From Oscillatoria sp. FACHB-1407 (lineage in GTDB: Bacteria; Cyanobacteriota; Cyanobacteriia; Elainellales; Elainellaceae), in contig NZ_JACJSA010000008.1 of assembly GCF_014697545.1 (NCBI RefSeq), positions 186,001 through 250,000 on the forward strand: a DNA stretch of 64,000 nt, given 5' to 3'. Under the pieces are notes generated by a model. The model worked only from the letters and a program-made list of their open reading frames with translations. It was not told the origin of the DNA and made no database searches. The stretch's first letter is position 1; each line of letters opens with the position of its first letter. Shown in pieces: positions 27,438 to 35,543 of this stretch. The position numbers and the translations under genes are program-made.

Positions 27438-27604
27438 AAATTGTCTACTGTTTTCGCGAACTTTATTCATTGCAGGATAGCCATAAAGCATTCGGTTAGA
27501 GATACACGCAACCGAAGTATAATTCCAGATCCTCAGGGAGTGGGACTACTGAGAATTCAGAACTAATACCGAGCCTATTTCACCAATGCCGACAGTAGGA
27601 TGAA

Positions 27605-29359
27605 ATGTCGAATGGTAAGTTAGCCATGCCTTCTGGTGATCTAGATTCTGAAACTGAAATAACGTCTTTGCAAGAACTGCTTGGTCTGACTAACTTGAGT
27701 AACTGCGATGGTGACACACAATCCATCATGCAGCAATTAGGAGAAATCATTGGAATGCTTGCTCAGGCAGTCGTTACGGATGCCAACCCAAGCAGATTCG
27801 ATACCAATCCTACTGACCTATTTGACAGGCTGTCGCACGCTGCTCAATTGGGCAACAAATCTCTGTTCCAGAAGCTAGTAGAAGCGGAGGCACAAACTCG
27901 ACACCCCAATCAACCCACTCTGCTGATGGCAGCCGTCCTGGCAGAGCGAGTTGATCTGGTTCGGGAACTGGTTGCGGCTGGAGCCGATGTTAATGTTCGC
28001 ATTCAACGTTTCTTTACCTTTGATGCAATGCAGTTTGCAGCTGACCAAGAGATGTTGGAGATTGTCAAAATTTTGGCGGATGCTGGAGCCGATTTGAACT
28101 GGAATGATCCAGGTTTTCGTCCCTTAAAGAAGGCGATCGACAAGGGCAATGTCGAGATGTTGCAAATCCTGCTGGATGCAGGCGCAGAAATCACATTTGC
28201 CACTGGCTTTAATCCACTGGTAGAGGCTGCGTCGAAAACTAACACGCCAGAAATTATTCAGCTTCTGTTGAATGCAGGTTGCGACGTGAATGGCACCAAT
28301 CGAGGCGGTGACACAGCTTTAGTCAATGCATGTCTACATGGATATGATGCTGTCGTTCATACTCTGTTAACGGCGGGTGCAGACGCTAACCAATCCAGAA
28401 AAGATGGGGTGTCTCCACTGCTTGCTGTCTTTTCTGCGCCTCAAATGAATCAGGCGTTGTCTAGCTGGGGGTTAGCGGGAGATGGGGCAGGCTTACTCTC
28501 TCGGATGACAACCATTGTGCAGACGTTAGTTGCAGCAGGAGCCAACCCGAATACCTGTGATTTTCAAGGAAGAACAGCGTTAATGCTAGCTGCCGAGAAG
28601 GGCTACCTGGACATTGCCACAATCTTGCTGGCAAACGGGGCAGATGTGAATGCGATCGCAGATCCGGCAAAAGGATTTATTCCTGACCTGTTGAAGGGTG
28701 TAGCAGATGCGATCGCGCAAAGTTCAGACCAAAAAACCGCTCTTTTGTATGCAACCGACAATGGGCATACAGGTATTGTGCAGGCATTGTTAGATGCAGG
28801 AGCAGACGTGGCGATCGCCGATAAACAAGGACGGACTGCGCGAGATATTGCCATTCAACAGGGCTTTACAGCGATCGTGCGATTACTGGAGCAGGCTGGT
28901 AACCAGGCTCTAGAGGATAGCCCCCAATTCACAGACGCTTTTTTGTTAGGGGCTGCTAAACAGGGAAATTTAGAGGATTTGCGATCGGCATTACAGGCAG
29001 GCGTCAGCCCCAACGCTGTGGAATTGCAGGAACGCCGCAACCCTCGCTATAAAACGGCTTTGATGTTTGCCGCAGAACGGGGACATTTGGAAGCTGTGCG
29101 AATACTGGTAGAGGCAGGAGCCGAGACGAACTTAAGCGATCGCCCCGGTAAAAAGTTGGGCAAAACTCCGTTGATGTATGCGGCTGAGGCAGGTCACGCC
29201 AATATTGTCCGGCTATTGTTGGAGGCGGGCGCAACCGTAGATGCCCAGGATAAACGGGGTGAAACGGCATTATTTCTGGCGGTTCAGCAGAATTGCGTCG
29301 AGGTGGTGCGAGTGCTGTTGGAATACGGAGCCGATCCCCACAAAAAAAGCTGGGATTGA
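27605..29359 (+). CDS. Ankyrin-repeat protein, upstream part (ends at an in-frame TGA)
   Basis: 584 residues. After about 75 N-terminal residues without motifs, the protein is a succession of 33-residue ankyrin repeats (for example LVAAGADVNVR, LLDAGAEITFA, ILLANGADVNAI, LLEAGATVDAQDKRGETALFLAV). The TGA at 29357 falls in the middle of a repeat (GADPHKKSWD, stop, TPFEHA), and the same frame continues with four or five further repeats to 29938. The intact gene would encode about 777 residues. AGGA lies eight bases before the ATG. Ankyrin proteins bind other proteins; no partner is known. Confidence 0.9.
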   Translation: MSNGKLAMPSGDLDSETEITSLQELLGLTNLSNCDGDTQSIMQQLGEIIGMLAQAVVTDANPSRFDTNPTDLFDRLSHAAQLGNKSLFQKLVEAEAQTRHPNQPTLLMAAVLAERVDLVRELVAAGADVNVRIQRFFTFDAMQFAADQEMLEIVKILADAGADLNWNDPGFRPLKKAIDKGNVEMLQILLDAGAEITFATGFNPLVEAASKTNTPEIIQLLLNAGCDVNGTNRGGDTALVNACLHGYDAVVHTLLTAGADANQSRKDGVSPLLAVFSAPQMNQALSSWGLAGDGAGLLSRMTTIVQTLVAAGANPNTCDFQGRTALMLAAEKGYLDIATILLANGADVNAIADPAKGFIPDLLKGVADAIAQSSDQKTALLYATDNGHTGIVQALLDAGADVAIADKQGRTARDIAIQQGFTAIVRLLEQAGNQALEDSPQFTDAFLLGAAKQGNLEDLRSALQAGVSPNAVELQERRNPRYKTALMFAAERGHLEAVRILVEAGAETNLSDRPGKKLGKTPLMYAAEAGHANIVRLLLEAGATVDAQDKRGETALFLAVQQNCVEVVRVLLEYGADPHKKSWD

Positions 29360-29938
29360 ACACCCTTTGAACATGCCACCTATGCAAATCAGGAGATTAC
29401 CAAACTGATCACCTCGGCTGGTCAGGATAAGCGTGACCCGGTGAGCCATGCAGCCCGCGAGGACATGCTGCGATCGGCAGCGTTTGATGGCAATGTCGAG
29501 GTGGTTAGAGACTTGATTCAAGCGGGGGTCAATATAGATGCTGCTGAGTCGAAGGGTGGCTGGACAGCTCTCATCTATGCGGCGGCTAAAGGAGTGACAA
29601 CCGTCGTACAACTGTTGTTAGCGGCAGGCGCGAATGCGAATGCTACTACCCATAAGGGTGAAACAGCCCTCTCTGAGGCTGCTTATTGGGGACATTTGCA
29701 AGTTGTCGAGTTGCTCATCTCGGCGGGTGCAGATCCGAATATCAGCGGCACAGGCAACTACACACCTCTCATGAAAGCGTTAGTCTTTGGCAGATTGGAC
29801 GTTGTACAGGCTCTCATCCGAGCAAATGCCGATCTCAACATTCGCAATGAGGAAGGCAAAACAGCACTGGCGATCGCCCTGGAAAACGGTCATACGGCGA
29901 TCGCTCAGCTCTTGCGCTGTCTTGGTGCGATCGAATAA
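29360..29938 (+). pseudogene. Ankyrin protein, downstream part in the same frame
   Basis: Continues the preceding gene in frame: TPFEHATYANQEITKLI completes the interrupted repeat. Further repeats follow (LIQAGVNIDAAESKGGWTALIYAA, LLAAGANANATTHKGETALSEAA, LISAGADPNISGTGNYTPLMKAL). A GTG at 29441 could start a separate 165-residue product, but it sits inside the repeat series with no convincing ribosome-binding site. Either readthrough, a nonsense mutation or a sequence error explains the stop. Its end overlaps the opposing gene by 159 bases. Confidence 0.85.
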
Positions 29939-30682
29939 ACGCTCTGGATCTTCGGCTCCCTGAAAAAGCCGGAGATCGGGAGTTTCCTCCCTAACGTTTT
30001 GTCGCCGCTCCTTTGCCTTGACATAGGTTGCAACTGCCTCAGATACCTGCTCGATTGGGGCTTTTACCGCAAAGATGGCATACTCTGGATGACCTTCATG
30101 AACTTCGGTCTGAAAATCCCACATTCCCAGGGGTTGAGCAGGCACAACGAGTACATCAACTCGCTCAATATTTGCATCAACCAGATTGAGGTCGAGCGAC
30201 GGGATGTAAACGCCCTGTTCCGTTAGTAAGTCGTTGACTGAGGTGAGAAGCTGTTCTCGCAGAGCGGTTGGCTCAAGACCCTTAAAGTTTAAACGTTTGC
30301 GCAGAAAAGACTCAAAGTAAACACTGTCATTGTGATACATTCGCTCTGCTCTTTCGCGATCGTCATTATTCTGCCAAACCATCCACTCAATCCATCCAGA
30401 CTCATCTGCTTCCCACAGTTGAATCACCTTCCCTGCAATTTTTTGGGAGATTTGGCGACAGTCCCGTTTGAGGTTAATGGATCGCTTCAAATTCCAATAC
30501 ACCACTGCCCAAGGACTATTTTTGAATTGAACAATAGGCACACCCTGCAACTCCGCTAATGTTCCGGTGCTGACATGTTGCATCCAGGTTTCAACTCGAA
30601 ACAGGTGTGACAACGTTTCTGCAACCTGCTCAACGGGAGATTCTACGGCAAAAATGCTGTATTTAGAACCTCTTGCTCCCAT
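29780..30682 (-). CDS. Unknown protein with two IFAV-x-x-P-x-EQV modules
   Basis: About 300 residues, not recognised. Two related modules start with KYSIFAVESPVEQVAETL and EYAIFAVKAPIEQVSEAV, about 200 residues apart, suggesting an internal duplication. The longest frame begins at 30856, but its first part (to about 30758) is encoded by a 66-bp repeat also found in non-coding DNA at 53055-53122. I therefore prefer M59 (30682, MGARGSKYSIFAV). The last 53 codons are antisense to ankyrin repeats of the opposite gene and look unlike the rest, so the original stop codon may have been lost. Confidence 0.6.
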   Translation of the reverse strand: MGARGSKYSIFAVESPVEQVAETLSHLFRVETWMQHVSTGTLAELQGVPIVQFKNSPWAVVYWNLKRSINLKRDCRQISQKIAGKVIQLWEADESGWIEWMVWQNNDDRERAERMYHNDSVYFESFLRKRLNFKGLEPTALREQLLTSVNDLLTEQGVYIPSLDLNLVDANIERVDVLVVPAQPLGMWDFQTEVHEGHPEYAIFAVKAPIEQVSEAVATYVKAKERRQNVREETPDLRLFQGAEDPERLFDRTKTAQELSDRRMTVFQGDRQCCFAFLIANVEIGICSDESLYNVQSAKD

Positions 30683-30757
30683 CCATTCTCGAAATTCTGA
30701 CAATCCTGTTGATATAGCTGTAGTCACCTCAGTTAAGACAAGGCACTCAACAGGACA

Positions 30758-30824
30758 GACGCGATTAATCGCGTCTCTCTCAGCAGGGCTCAAATTCAAT
30801 GTCCTAATGGTTTTGGCGATCGCT
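30758..30824. repeat. 66-bp repeat headed by a GACGCGATTAATCGCGTC palindrome
   Basis: Nearly identical to 53055-53121 (shared: the palindrome, CTCTCTC-GCAGG, AATTCAATGTC, ATGGTTTTGGCGATCGC). The palindrome is one of a series in the window (1532 onward, 61474, 62109). Confidence 0.75.
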
Positions 30825-30916
30825 ATACAACCATGGGCGATCGCTCCTAAATTCATTGCATCTAGCTCAGATCACTCTGGCTCCAATAGGAGTGTTCCCA
30901 ATCGCAGGAATTGGGT

Positions 30917-30981
30917 TAACCTGAGTTTGAGATAAAGATTTTGATGATTGAAGCCGCAGCTACAAGCGCAAAGCTGACCTA
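30917..30981. mobile_element. Truncated family A element
   Basis: Begins TAACCTGAGTTTGAGATAA like the left end of the 57710 copy and continues through AAGCCGCAGCTACAAGCGCAAAGCTGACCTATG, where similarity stops. The right half is missing next to the rtcA stop codon. Confidence 0.65.
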
Positions 30982-30990
30982 TGAAGGAGT

Positions 30991-32064
30991 TCACCTCTGT
31001 GAAAGTGATTGCGATACAGGACTGACCGTGACCAGGTGAGTTGCCTCATCGATCGCAACTTTTGCCAGCCCAAACTGTTCAATCACCCAGGCATTGGTCG
31101 TTAAGTGGGTACTGACTTCAGCGACTCGATATTGGCTGGGTGTGGTAGCGAGAGCAGCAGGCAACAGCAGTTGATCCGCCAAATGGACATCGACAGGCGC
31201 ACCGTGGTTGTGAAATTCTAAAAGCTCTTGGGTGGCGATCGCAGCGACTTCTTCAGCAGGGAGTCCGAGTTTCCCGACTGCCCCAAAGCCTGTGCGGCTA
31301 TGGTCATACTCAGCCATCAAAAAAATGCCTGTTCCGGCTCCAACTCCGCGTTCGCGTCGTGGTTGCACCTGGGCTTTGAGTTGCGCTTCGGCTAACAGAT
31401 TTTCGGCTCGACTCGCCATTCGTTGAGGGATGTGGGAGGGCAATTCAGTTGCGATCGCCACTCCCTGGATCTGGCGTAAGGTTCCCCGTTCTAACAATTG
31501 AATAGAGCGGAGCGAACCAACACCACTACCGTTCCCCCTGACTTGCAAAATTAACTCACCCCCACCACGGGGATACCAACCCCACGCAGCCAGCTTCAGC
31601 GTTGCCTGCACTCCCATCTGTTGCAGCACTGGAAGGTACACCTGCTCAATATAGGGTGCGGGTGGACTCCAGGCAACGAAGGTGCCTCCCCTCAAAATGA
31701 CCGTTGACTCACCCGATATTACTGCCAGAGGCAGCAAAACGGTTTGCAAAATCAGGGTGACGGCTCCGGCTGATCCAGTTCCGAGCGTTTGCGCCACATC
31801 AAAGGTATACTGTCCCGCTTGTACAGGTTGACGCGGAATGAATTCTAACTGAGTGGAACCCACGCGATCGCCCATTACTTCTGCCTGACACAGCGTTGCA
31901 GCCGCCCGAACCCCGGTTAAATGCTGAATAGCTAATCCTGGCTTTTCTCGCCCTGCTCGAATGCGATCGATGCGAATCGGTTGCCCGGTCATCGCCGCTA
32001 AACTCAGACTTGTCCGAAGGATTTGCCCTCCCCCTTCTCCATAGGAACCGTCAATGTATAGCAT
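30991..32064 (-). CDS. rtcA: RNA 3'-terminal phosphate cyclase
   Basis: Uses ATP to turn an RNA 3'-phosphate into a 2',3'-cyclic phosphate through a covalent AMP-histidine. The family opening DGSYGEGGGQILRTSLSLA, REKPGLAIQHLTGV, WYPRGGGE and the nucleotidyl-histidine region HLADQLLLP are all present; 357 residues is a little longer than the usual 340. It is the last gene of the rtcB - G3E - archease - rtcA series. Its 5' leader is made of AAAATCC heptads with no recognisable ribosome-binding site. Confidence 0.94.
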   Translation of the reverse strand: MLYIDGSYGEGGGQILRTSLSLAAMTGQPIRIDRIRAGREKPGLAIQHLTGVRAAATLCQAEVMGDRVGSTQLEFIPRQPVQAGQYTFDVAQTLGTGSAGAVTLILQTVLLPLAVISGESTVILRGGTFVAWSPPAPYIEQVYLPVLQQMGVQATLKLAAWGWYPRGGGELILQVRGNGSGVGSLRSIQLLERGTLRQIQGVAIATELPSHIPQRMASRAENLLAEAQLKAQVQPRRERGVGAGTGIFLMAEYDHSRTGFGAVGKLGLPAEEVAAIATQELLEFHNHGAPVDVHLADQLLLPAALATTPSQYRVAEVSTHLTTNAWVIEQFGLAKVAIDEATHLVTVSPVSQSLSQR

Positions 32065-32141
32065 TTGGATTTTGGATTTTGGATTTTAGATGTTGGATTT
32101 TGGATTTTGGATTTTGGATTTTAGATGTTGGATTTGGGATG
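32064..32141. repeat. GGATTTT heptad tract in the rtcA leader
   Basis: About eleven 7-base units (GGATTTT, with GGATTTTAGATGTT variants) abutting the rtcA start codon. On the rtcA strand it reads AAAATCC repeats, in the place where a Shine-Dalgarno sequence would be expected. Confidence 0.85.
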
Positions 32142-32169
32142 TATCAATGAAGCTGTACCAGGATTAAAT

Positions 32170-32294
32170 GGCGTTGCTGATTGAGGATATGAAATCGCGA
32201 GCAAGATGCTCGCACTCCCTTGTGATGATCCCGATAGGGTGAGCGTCTCGCTCACGTTGGGAATTTACGTATCATTTGTCATTTCAGCAACGCC
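32170..32294. mobile_element. MITE-like element with GGCGTTGCTGA ends and 8-bp target duplication (family E copy 2)
   Basis: Bounded by GGCGTTGCTGA and TCAGCAACGCC. The flanks read GATTAAAT on both sides, an 8-bp direct repeat. The right GATTAAAT contains the archease stop codon (TAA on the minus strand), so insertion took place at the very end of that gene. Interior hairpins: CGAGCAAGATGCTCG and GTGAGCGTCTCGCTCAC, as in the copy at 9437. Confidence 0.85.
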
Positions 32295-32296
32295 GA

Positions 32297-32728
32297 TTAA
32301 ATATCAAGAATAACCTGTGCCATCCATCCGTTATCTATTTTTTTGAGTTGAAACTGATGTAGTGTAACCGCTTTAACGTCAACTCGCTGGTGATGGCGAT
32401 CGCGATCCAATAATTCTCCTTGAGTGATGGCTGTTAGATGATAAAGAGCTTCTTGTTTATCAATCTCAACTTGTTGTGCTCTCAGTAATAGCAACTCACT
32501 ATCTTTGTAATAAACGAACTCTTGCAGAAAGTTAAATAGCAGTAGATCAAGTTCATCATTTTCGAGTTGAAAGGTACGAGTTTCTGTCAGGGCGATCGCC
32601 TCCAAATTATCAATCATCGTGTTGATCACCGCATCTCCTGCGGCTCTAAACACTTCCTCTAAATCATCTCCCCAGGAACGAAAGGCGATGTCAGCCGTGG
32701 CGATGTCTTCCAGAAATTCGTAGGGCAT
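32297..32728 (-). CDS. Archease (RtcB activator)
   Basis: A 143-residue archease-fold protein that promotes guanylylation and turnover of the RNA ligase RtcB. Signatures are YEFLEDIATADIAFRSWG, with the conserved metal-binding acidic and histidine-equivalent region, FQLENDELDLLLFNFLQEFVYYKD and VDVKAVTLHQFQL. It lies between the G3E GTPase gene and rtcA, on the same strand. Its stop codon is inside the target duplication of the MITE-like element. Confidence 0.92.
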   Translation of the reverse strand: MPYEFLEDIATADIAFRSWGDDLEEVFRAAGDAVINTMIDNLEAIALTETRTFQLENDELDLLLFNFLQEFVYYKDSELLLLRAQQVEIDKQEALYHLTAITQGELLDRDRHHQRVDVKAVTLHQFQLKKIDNGWMAQVILDI

Positions 32729-32826
32729 TGGAGTTGGGAATGGAGTGTGAGGTGTGAAGGAAAGGCTACAGGATACGGGGAAAAGTTAATGTCCCATTTC
32801 AACCACGGTTAACAGGTTACCTATTG

Positions 32827-33723
32827 CTAATGTCTCTTGCTTAATTCGCAAGATTGGAGGCGATCGCAAATCTGAGTTTGTTGCTGAGTGATCTGTTTGC
32901 CGATGAAAACGAGTTTAGTTGGAGCAGGCTCAAAGGGTTCTAAATCCCAACGACCAGCGACGAAGTTAAACAGGTGTGTTCCTTCGGGAAATTGCACAAA
33001 TCCTTTGGCACGATAGACATCAGGGCTGAGAGAATCAGCGAATTCGGCAAAACGGGGGCGATCGAAAACGGCTTGAGACGTGTAGCTGAAGGATTCAAAT
33101 TCTGGTTGATGGTGGTGATGCGGGGCAGGTTGCGATCGCTCTCGACCAATACCAAAGAGCAAATCGGGGTCAATTTGGCAGCGAACGGTGGGAATGATGG
33201 AGGTGACTTCATTCAGGGTATGCAGTTTGTCGGTTATGGTTGCCAATTCACTATCGGAAACGAGATCCGCTTTGTTAAGCAACAAAATATCCGCTGCTTC
33301 AATTTGAATACGACTGGTGTGTCCAACTTGGGGATACTTCACCATACCATCGGCATCCATGACGGTAATCACACCATCCAACCGCACTTGGGGCAAACTC
33401 TCTTGAATGTCGAATACCAGCGCATCCGGTTCTGCGACCCCTGTTGTTTCCACCACCAGGTAGTCCGGATCAACCGTGGTAATGATCTCATCTACAGCCG
33501 CTTCAAATTCGCCTAACAACGAGCAACAGACACAACCCCCGCCCAAGTCAGCCATCTCCACATTCTTGCCCTGGAGAATCTTCGTGTCGATCGCAATCTC
33601 CCCAAACTCATTCATCAAAATTGCGATCTTCCGGGGCATAACAGTCAGAATATGCCGTAATAGCGTCGTCTTGCCGCTTCCCAGTGGTCCTGTAATTACA
33701 GTAATTGGCGTCCGTCCTGCCAT
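32827..33723 (-). CDS. G3E (CobW/COG0523) GTPase, probable metallochaperone
   Basis: 298 residues. Walker A GPLGSGKT (12-19), the metal-binding GGGCVCCS (Cys64, Cys66, Cys67), ETTGVAEP and the guanine-specificity NKAD are clear. A histidine-rich loop (PAPHHHHQPE, about 205-214) and a C-terminal CobW_C domain follow. COG0523 proteins deliver metals such as Zn or Co to enzymes. It lies between rtcB and archease; because RtcB needs a divalent metal, a chaperone role for it is possible, but this is inference only. Confidence 0.9.
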   Translation of the reverse strand: MAGRTPITVITGPLGSGKTTLLRHILTVMPRKIAILMNEFGEIAIDTKILQGKNVEMADLGGGCVCCSLLGEFEAAVDEIITTVDPDYLVVETTGVAEPDALVFDIQESLPQVRLDGVITVMDADGMVKYPQVGHTSRIQIEAADILLLNKADLVSDSELATITDKLHTLNEVTSIIPTVRCQIDPDLLFGIGRERSQPAPHHHHQPEFESFSYTSQAVFDRPRFAEFADSLSPDVYRAKGFVQFPEGTHLFNFVAGRWDLEPFEPAPTKLVFIGKQITQQQTQICDRLQSCELSKRH

Positions 33724-33780
33724 ACCTCACTCCTCTAATCTCTACAAACGCGATGAATTGCGTCGCTTCCCCCATTCAAA

Positions 33781-33936
33781 CTATCCCTTCACATTGCCGA
33801 TCGGCGTTAATCGCGCCACTCGTTGACTGATACCTGCCAGTTCTGCCGCTTCAATCACCTCATCCACGTCTTTGTAGGCTCCTCCCGCCTCTTCTGCCAG
33901 TCCTGTGTTTGAAGTACTGCGAACATAGATGCCCCG
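33781..33936 (-). pseudogene. Displaced C-terminus of RtcB
   Basis: Continues the rtcB frame after the TAA at 33937-33939 for 51 residues: [20 protein letters not shown], then [15 protein letters not shown], ending [11 protein letters not shown] and a TAG at 33781. This is the conserved RtcB C-terminus, including the final lysine that contacts the guanine nucleotide in characterised RtcB. No start codon or ribosome-binding site suggests separate translation. Confidence 0.9.
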
Positions 33937-35241
33937 TTATTGCATCTCCTTTTGCAGTTGCTGCCCCTGCCACGTTTTGCGGGCTTTGGTGCGACTCATG
34001 GTACGTCCGCTGCCATGGGCGGTGCTAAAGAAGGTTTGGTCACCAGTGGCTACACCTGTGAGCAGATAAGACCCCGTTTCCATACTGCCACCGATAATGA
34101 CGGGTTGTCCCATCTCCTGATAGCGGAAGGGCAGGTCGGGCATTCCGGGTCCAAAGGCACGGGTTGCCCCTTTGCGGTGAACCAGCAGCGATCGCTCCTT
34201 GCCATCCACAACATGCGTCTCTAGCTTGGCGGTGTTGTGCGCCACGTCATAGACCATGTGCATTCCCAGATCTTCAGGCGATCGCCCAAACACCTCGGAG
34301 AACACTTCACGAATGCGGTGCAAAATCACCTGTCGATTGGCAAACGACATGTTGATGCCACATTGCATTGCAGAGAAGTATGCCTGCCCTTCAGGGGAGT
34401 GAAACGGGGCACAGGCTAATTCGCGATCGAGAATTTTGATGCCGTATTTGCTCTCCATCACCTTGAGAAAGCTTTGCAGGTAATCTGTCGCGACCTGATG
34501 CCCAAACCCGCGACTGCCACAGTGAAACATCACCACCACCTGATCGGGATGGGTGATACCCATCGCCTTCGCCAGAGCCTTATCAAAAATGTTTTCCCGT
34601 TTGGCAACCTGAATTTCTAGGTAATGGTTGCCCGACCCCAGAGTGCCGATCTGGTGAACGCCGCGATCGATCGCCTTCTCACTGATCTTGCTGGCATCGG
34701 CTCCCTTGAGGCAACCCTGTTCCTCCATCAGTTCCAGGTCTTCTTCCCAGCCAAAGCCATTGTGAATGCACCACTGCGCCCCCTGCTCCGCCACCTTGCG
34801 AAACTCGTTGCGGGTGAGTTTGACAAATCCACTACTGCCAACACCTGCCGGAACCCGCTCATACAGCTTGTCTACCAATTTTTTGATGTGCGGTTTGACC
34901 TCTTTGTATTCCAGGTTTGTCGTCACCAGACGCATCCCACAGTTGATGTCAAACCCAATACCACCCGGGGAAATCACACCGCCCTGATCGACATCCATCG
35001 CCGCCACACCCCCAATGGGAAAGCCATAACCAAAGTGACCATCGGGCATACACAGGGCATATTTGGTGATGCCGGGAAGAGTGGCAACGTTGGTGATCTG
35101 GTCGTAGACAGCATCATCCAATTCACGAATCAATTTCTCAGTGCCATAGAGCCGAGCAGGGACTCGCATTCCCGCTTTGTAAGAGACGGGAATCTCCCAA
35201 ATGACATCCGAAATTTGAGTTAAGCCATCGATCGGAGCCAT
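33937..35241 (-). CDS. rtcB: RNA ligase RtcB, truncated by an in-frame TAA
   Basis: GTP-dependent RNA 2',3'-cyclic-phosphate (or 3'-phosphate) to 5'-OH ligase, used in tRNA and RNA repair. Metal ligands are seen in DINCGMR, MFHCGSRGFGHQ and VYDVAHN, and the guanylylated histidine is His409 in AHGSGRTMSR. The frame stops after 434 residues at QLQKEMQ, but the expected final 51 residues continue in the same frame to 33781; the intact protein would be 486 residues. Loss of the last lysine should hurt nucleotide binding. First gene of the cluster with the G3E GTPase, archease and rtcA; a GACGCG-type palindrome lies in the spacer to the GTPase. Confidence 0.93.
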   Translation of the reverse strand: MAPIDGLTQISDVIWEIPVSYKAGMRVPARLYGTEKLIRELDDAVYDQITNVATLPGITKYALCMPDGHFGYGFPIGGVAAMDVDQGGVISPGGIGFDINCGMRLVTTNLEYKEVKPHIKKLVDKLYERVPAGVGSSGFVKLTRNEFRKVAEQGAQWCIHNGFGWEEDLELMEEQGCLKGADASKISEKAIDRGVHQIGTLGSGNHYLEIQVAKRENIFDKALAKAMGITHPDQVVVMFHCGSRGFGHQVATDYLQSFLKVMESKYGIKILDRELACAPFHSPEGQAYFSAMQCGINMSFANRQVILHRIREVFSEVFGRSPEDLGMHMVYDVAHNTAKLETHVVDGKERSLLVHRKGATRAFGPGMPDLPFRYQEMGQPVIIGGSMETGSYLLTGVATGDQTFFSTAHGSGRTMSRTKARKTWQGQQLQKEMQ

Positions 35242-35471
35242 TACGTCACCTCATGGGCTGCGCGAAGGGCATCTTCGCGGGTGGATAGGAGTACTGGATG
35301 GGGCGATCGCACAGTATTGGGTTAAAGCCATGGGGGATTGGGCAGTGTGGGTGGGCTATCCAGGTCTTGGCGATCGCATCGAAACTGCATCCAGTGTCTA
35401 CAGACCAGCCAAAAAGAACCTCCCTCTGCGGGTTCATCCATCGCTAACCCTGAGGAGGCTCACCCACACAC

Positions 35472-35504
35472 AAAAACCGGAAGCATGACAATCACGCTTC
35501 CGGT
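35472..35504 (-). terminator. Rho-independent terminator of psaI-psaL
   Basis: On the minus strand, arms ACCGGAAGC (35504-35496) and GCTTCCGGT (35484-35476) with an 11-base loop are followed by TTTTTG. It lies 40 bases after the psaL stop codon. Confidence 0.85.
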
Positions 35505-35543
35505 GCCTACTTGAACGGATATAAAAACCAACAATCGGATAGA

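Noticed and set aside
34624-35223. 199-residue plus-strand frame inside rtcB
   Set aside because: Antisense shadow of a highly conserved gene; long only because of codon bias.
35246-35437. 63-residue minus-strand frame upstream of rtcB
   Set aside because: No ribosome-binding site or family pattern; DNA looks like an ordinary leader.
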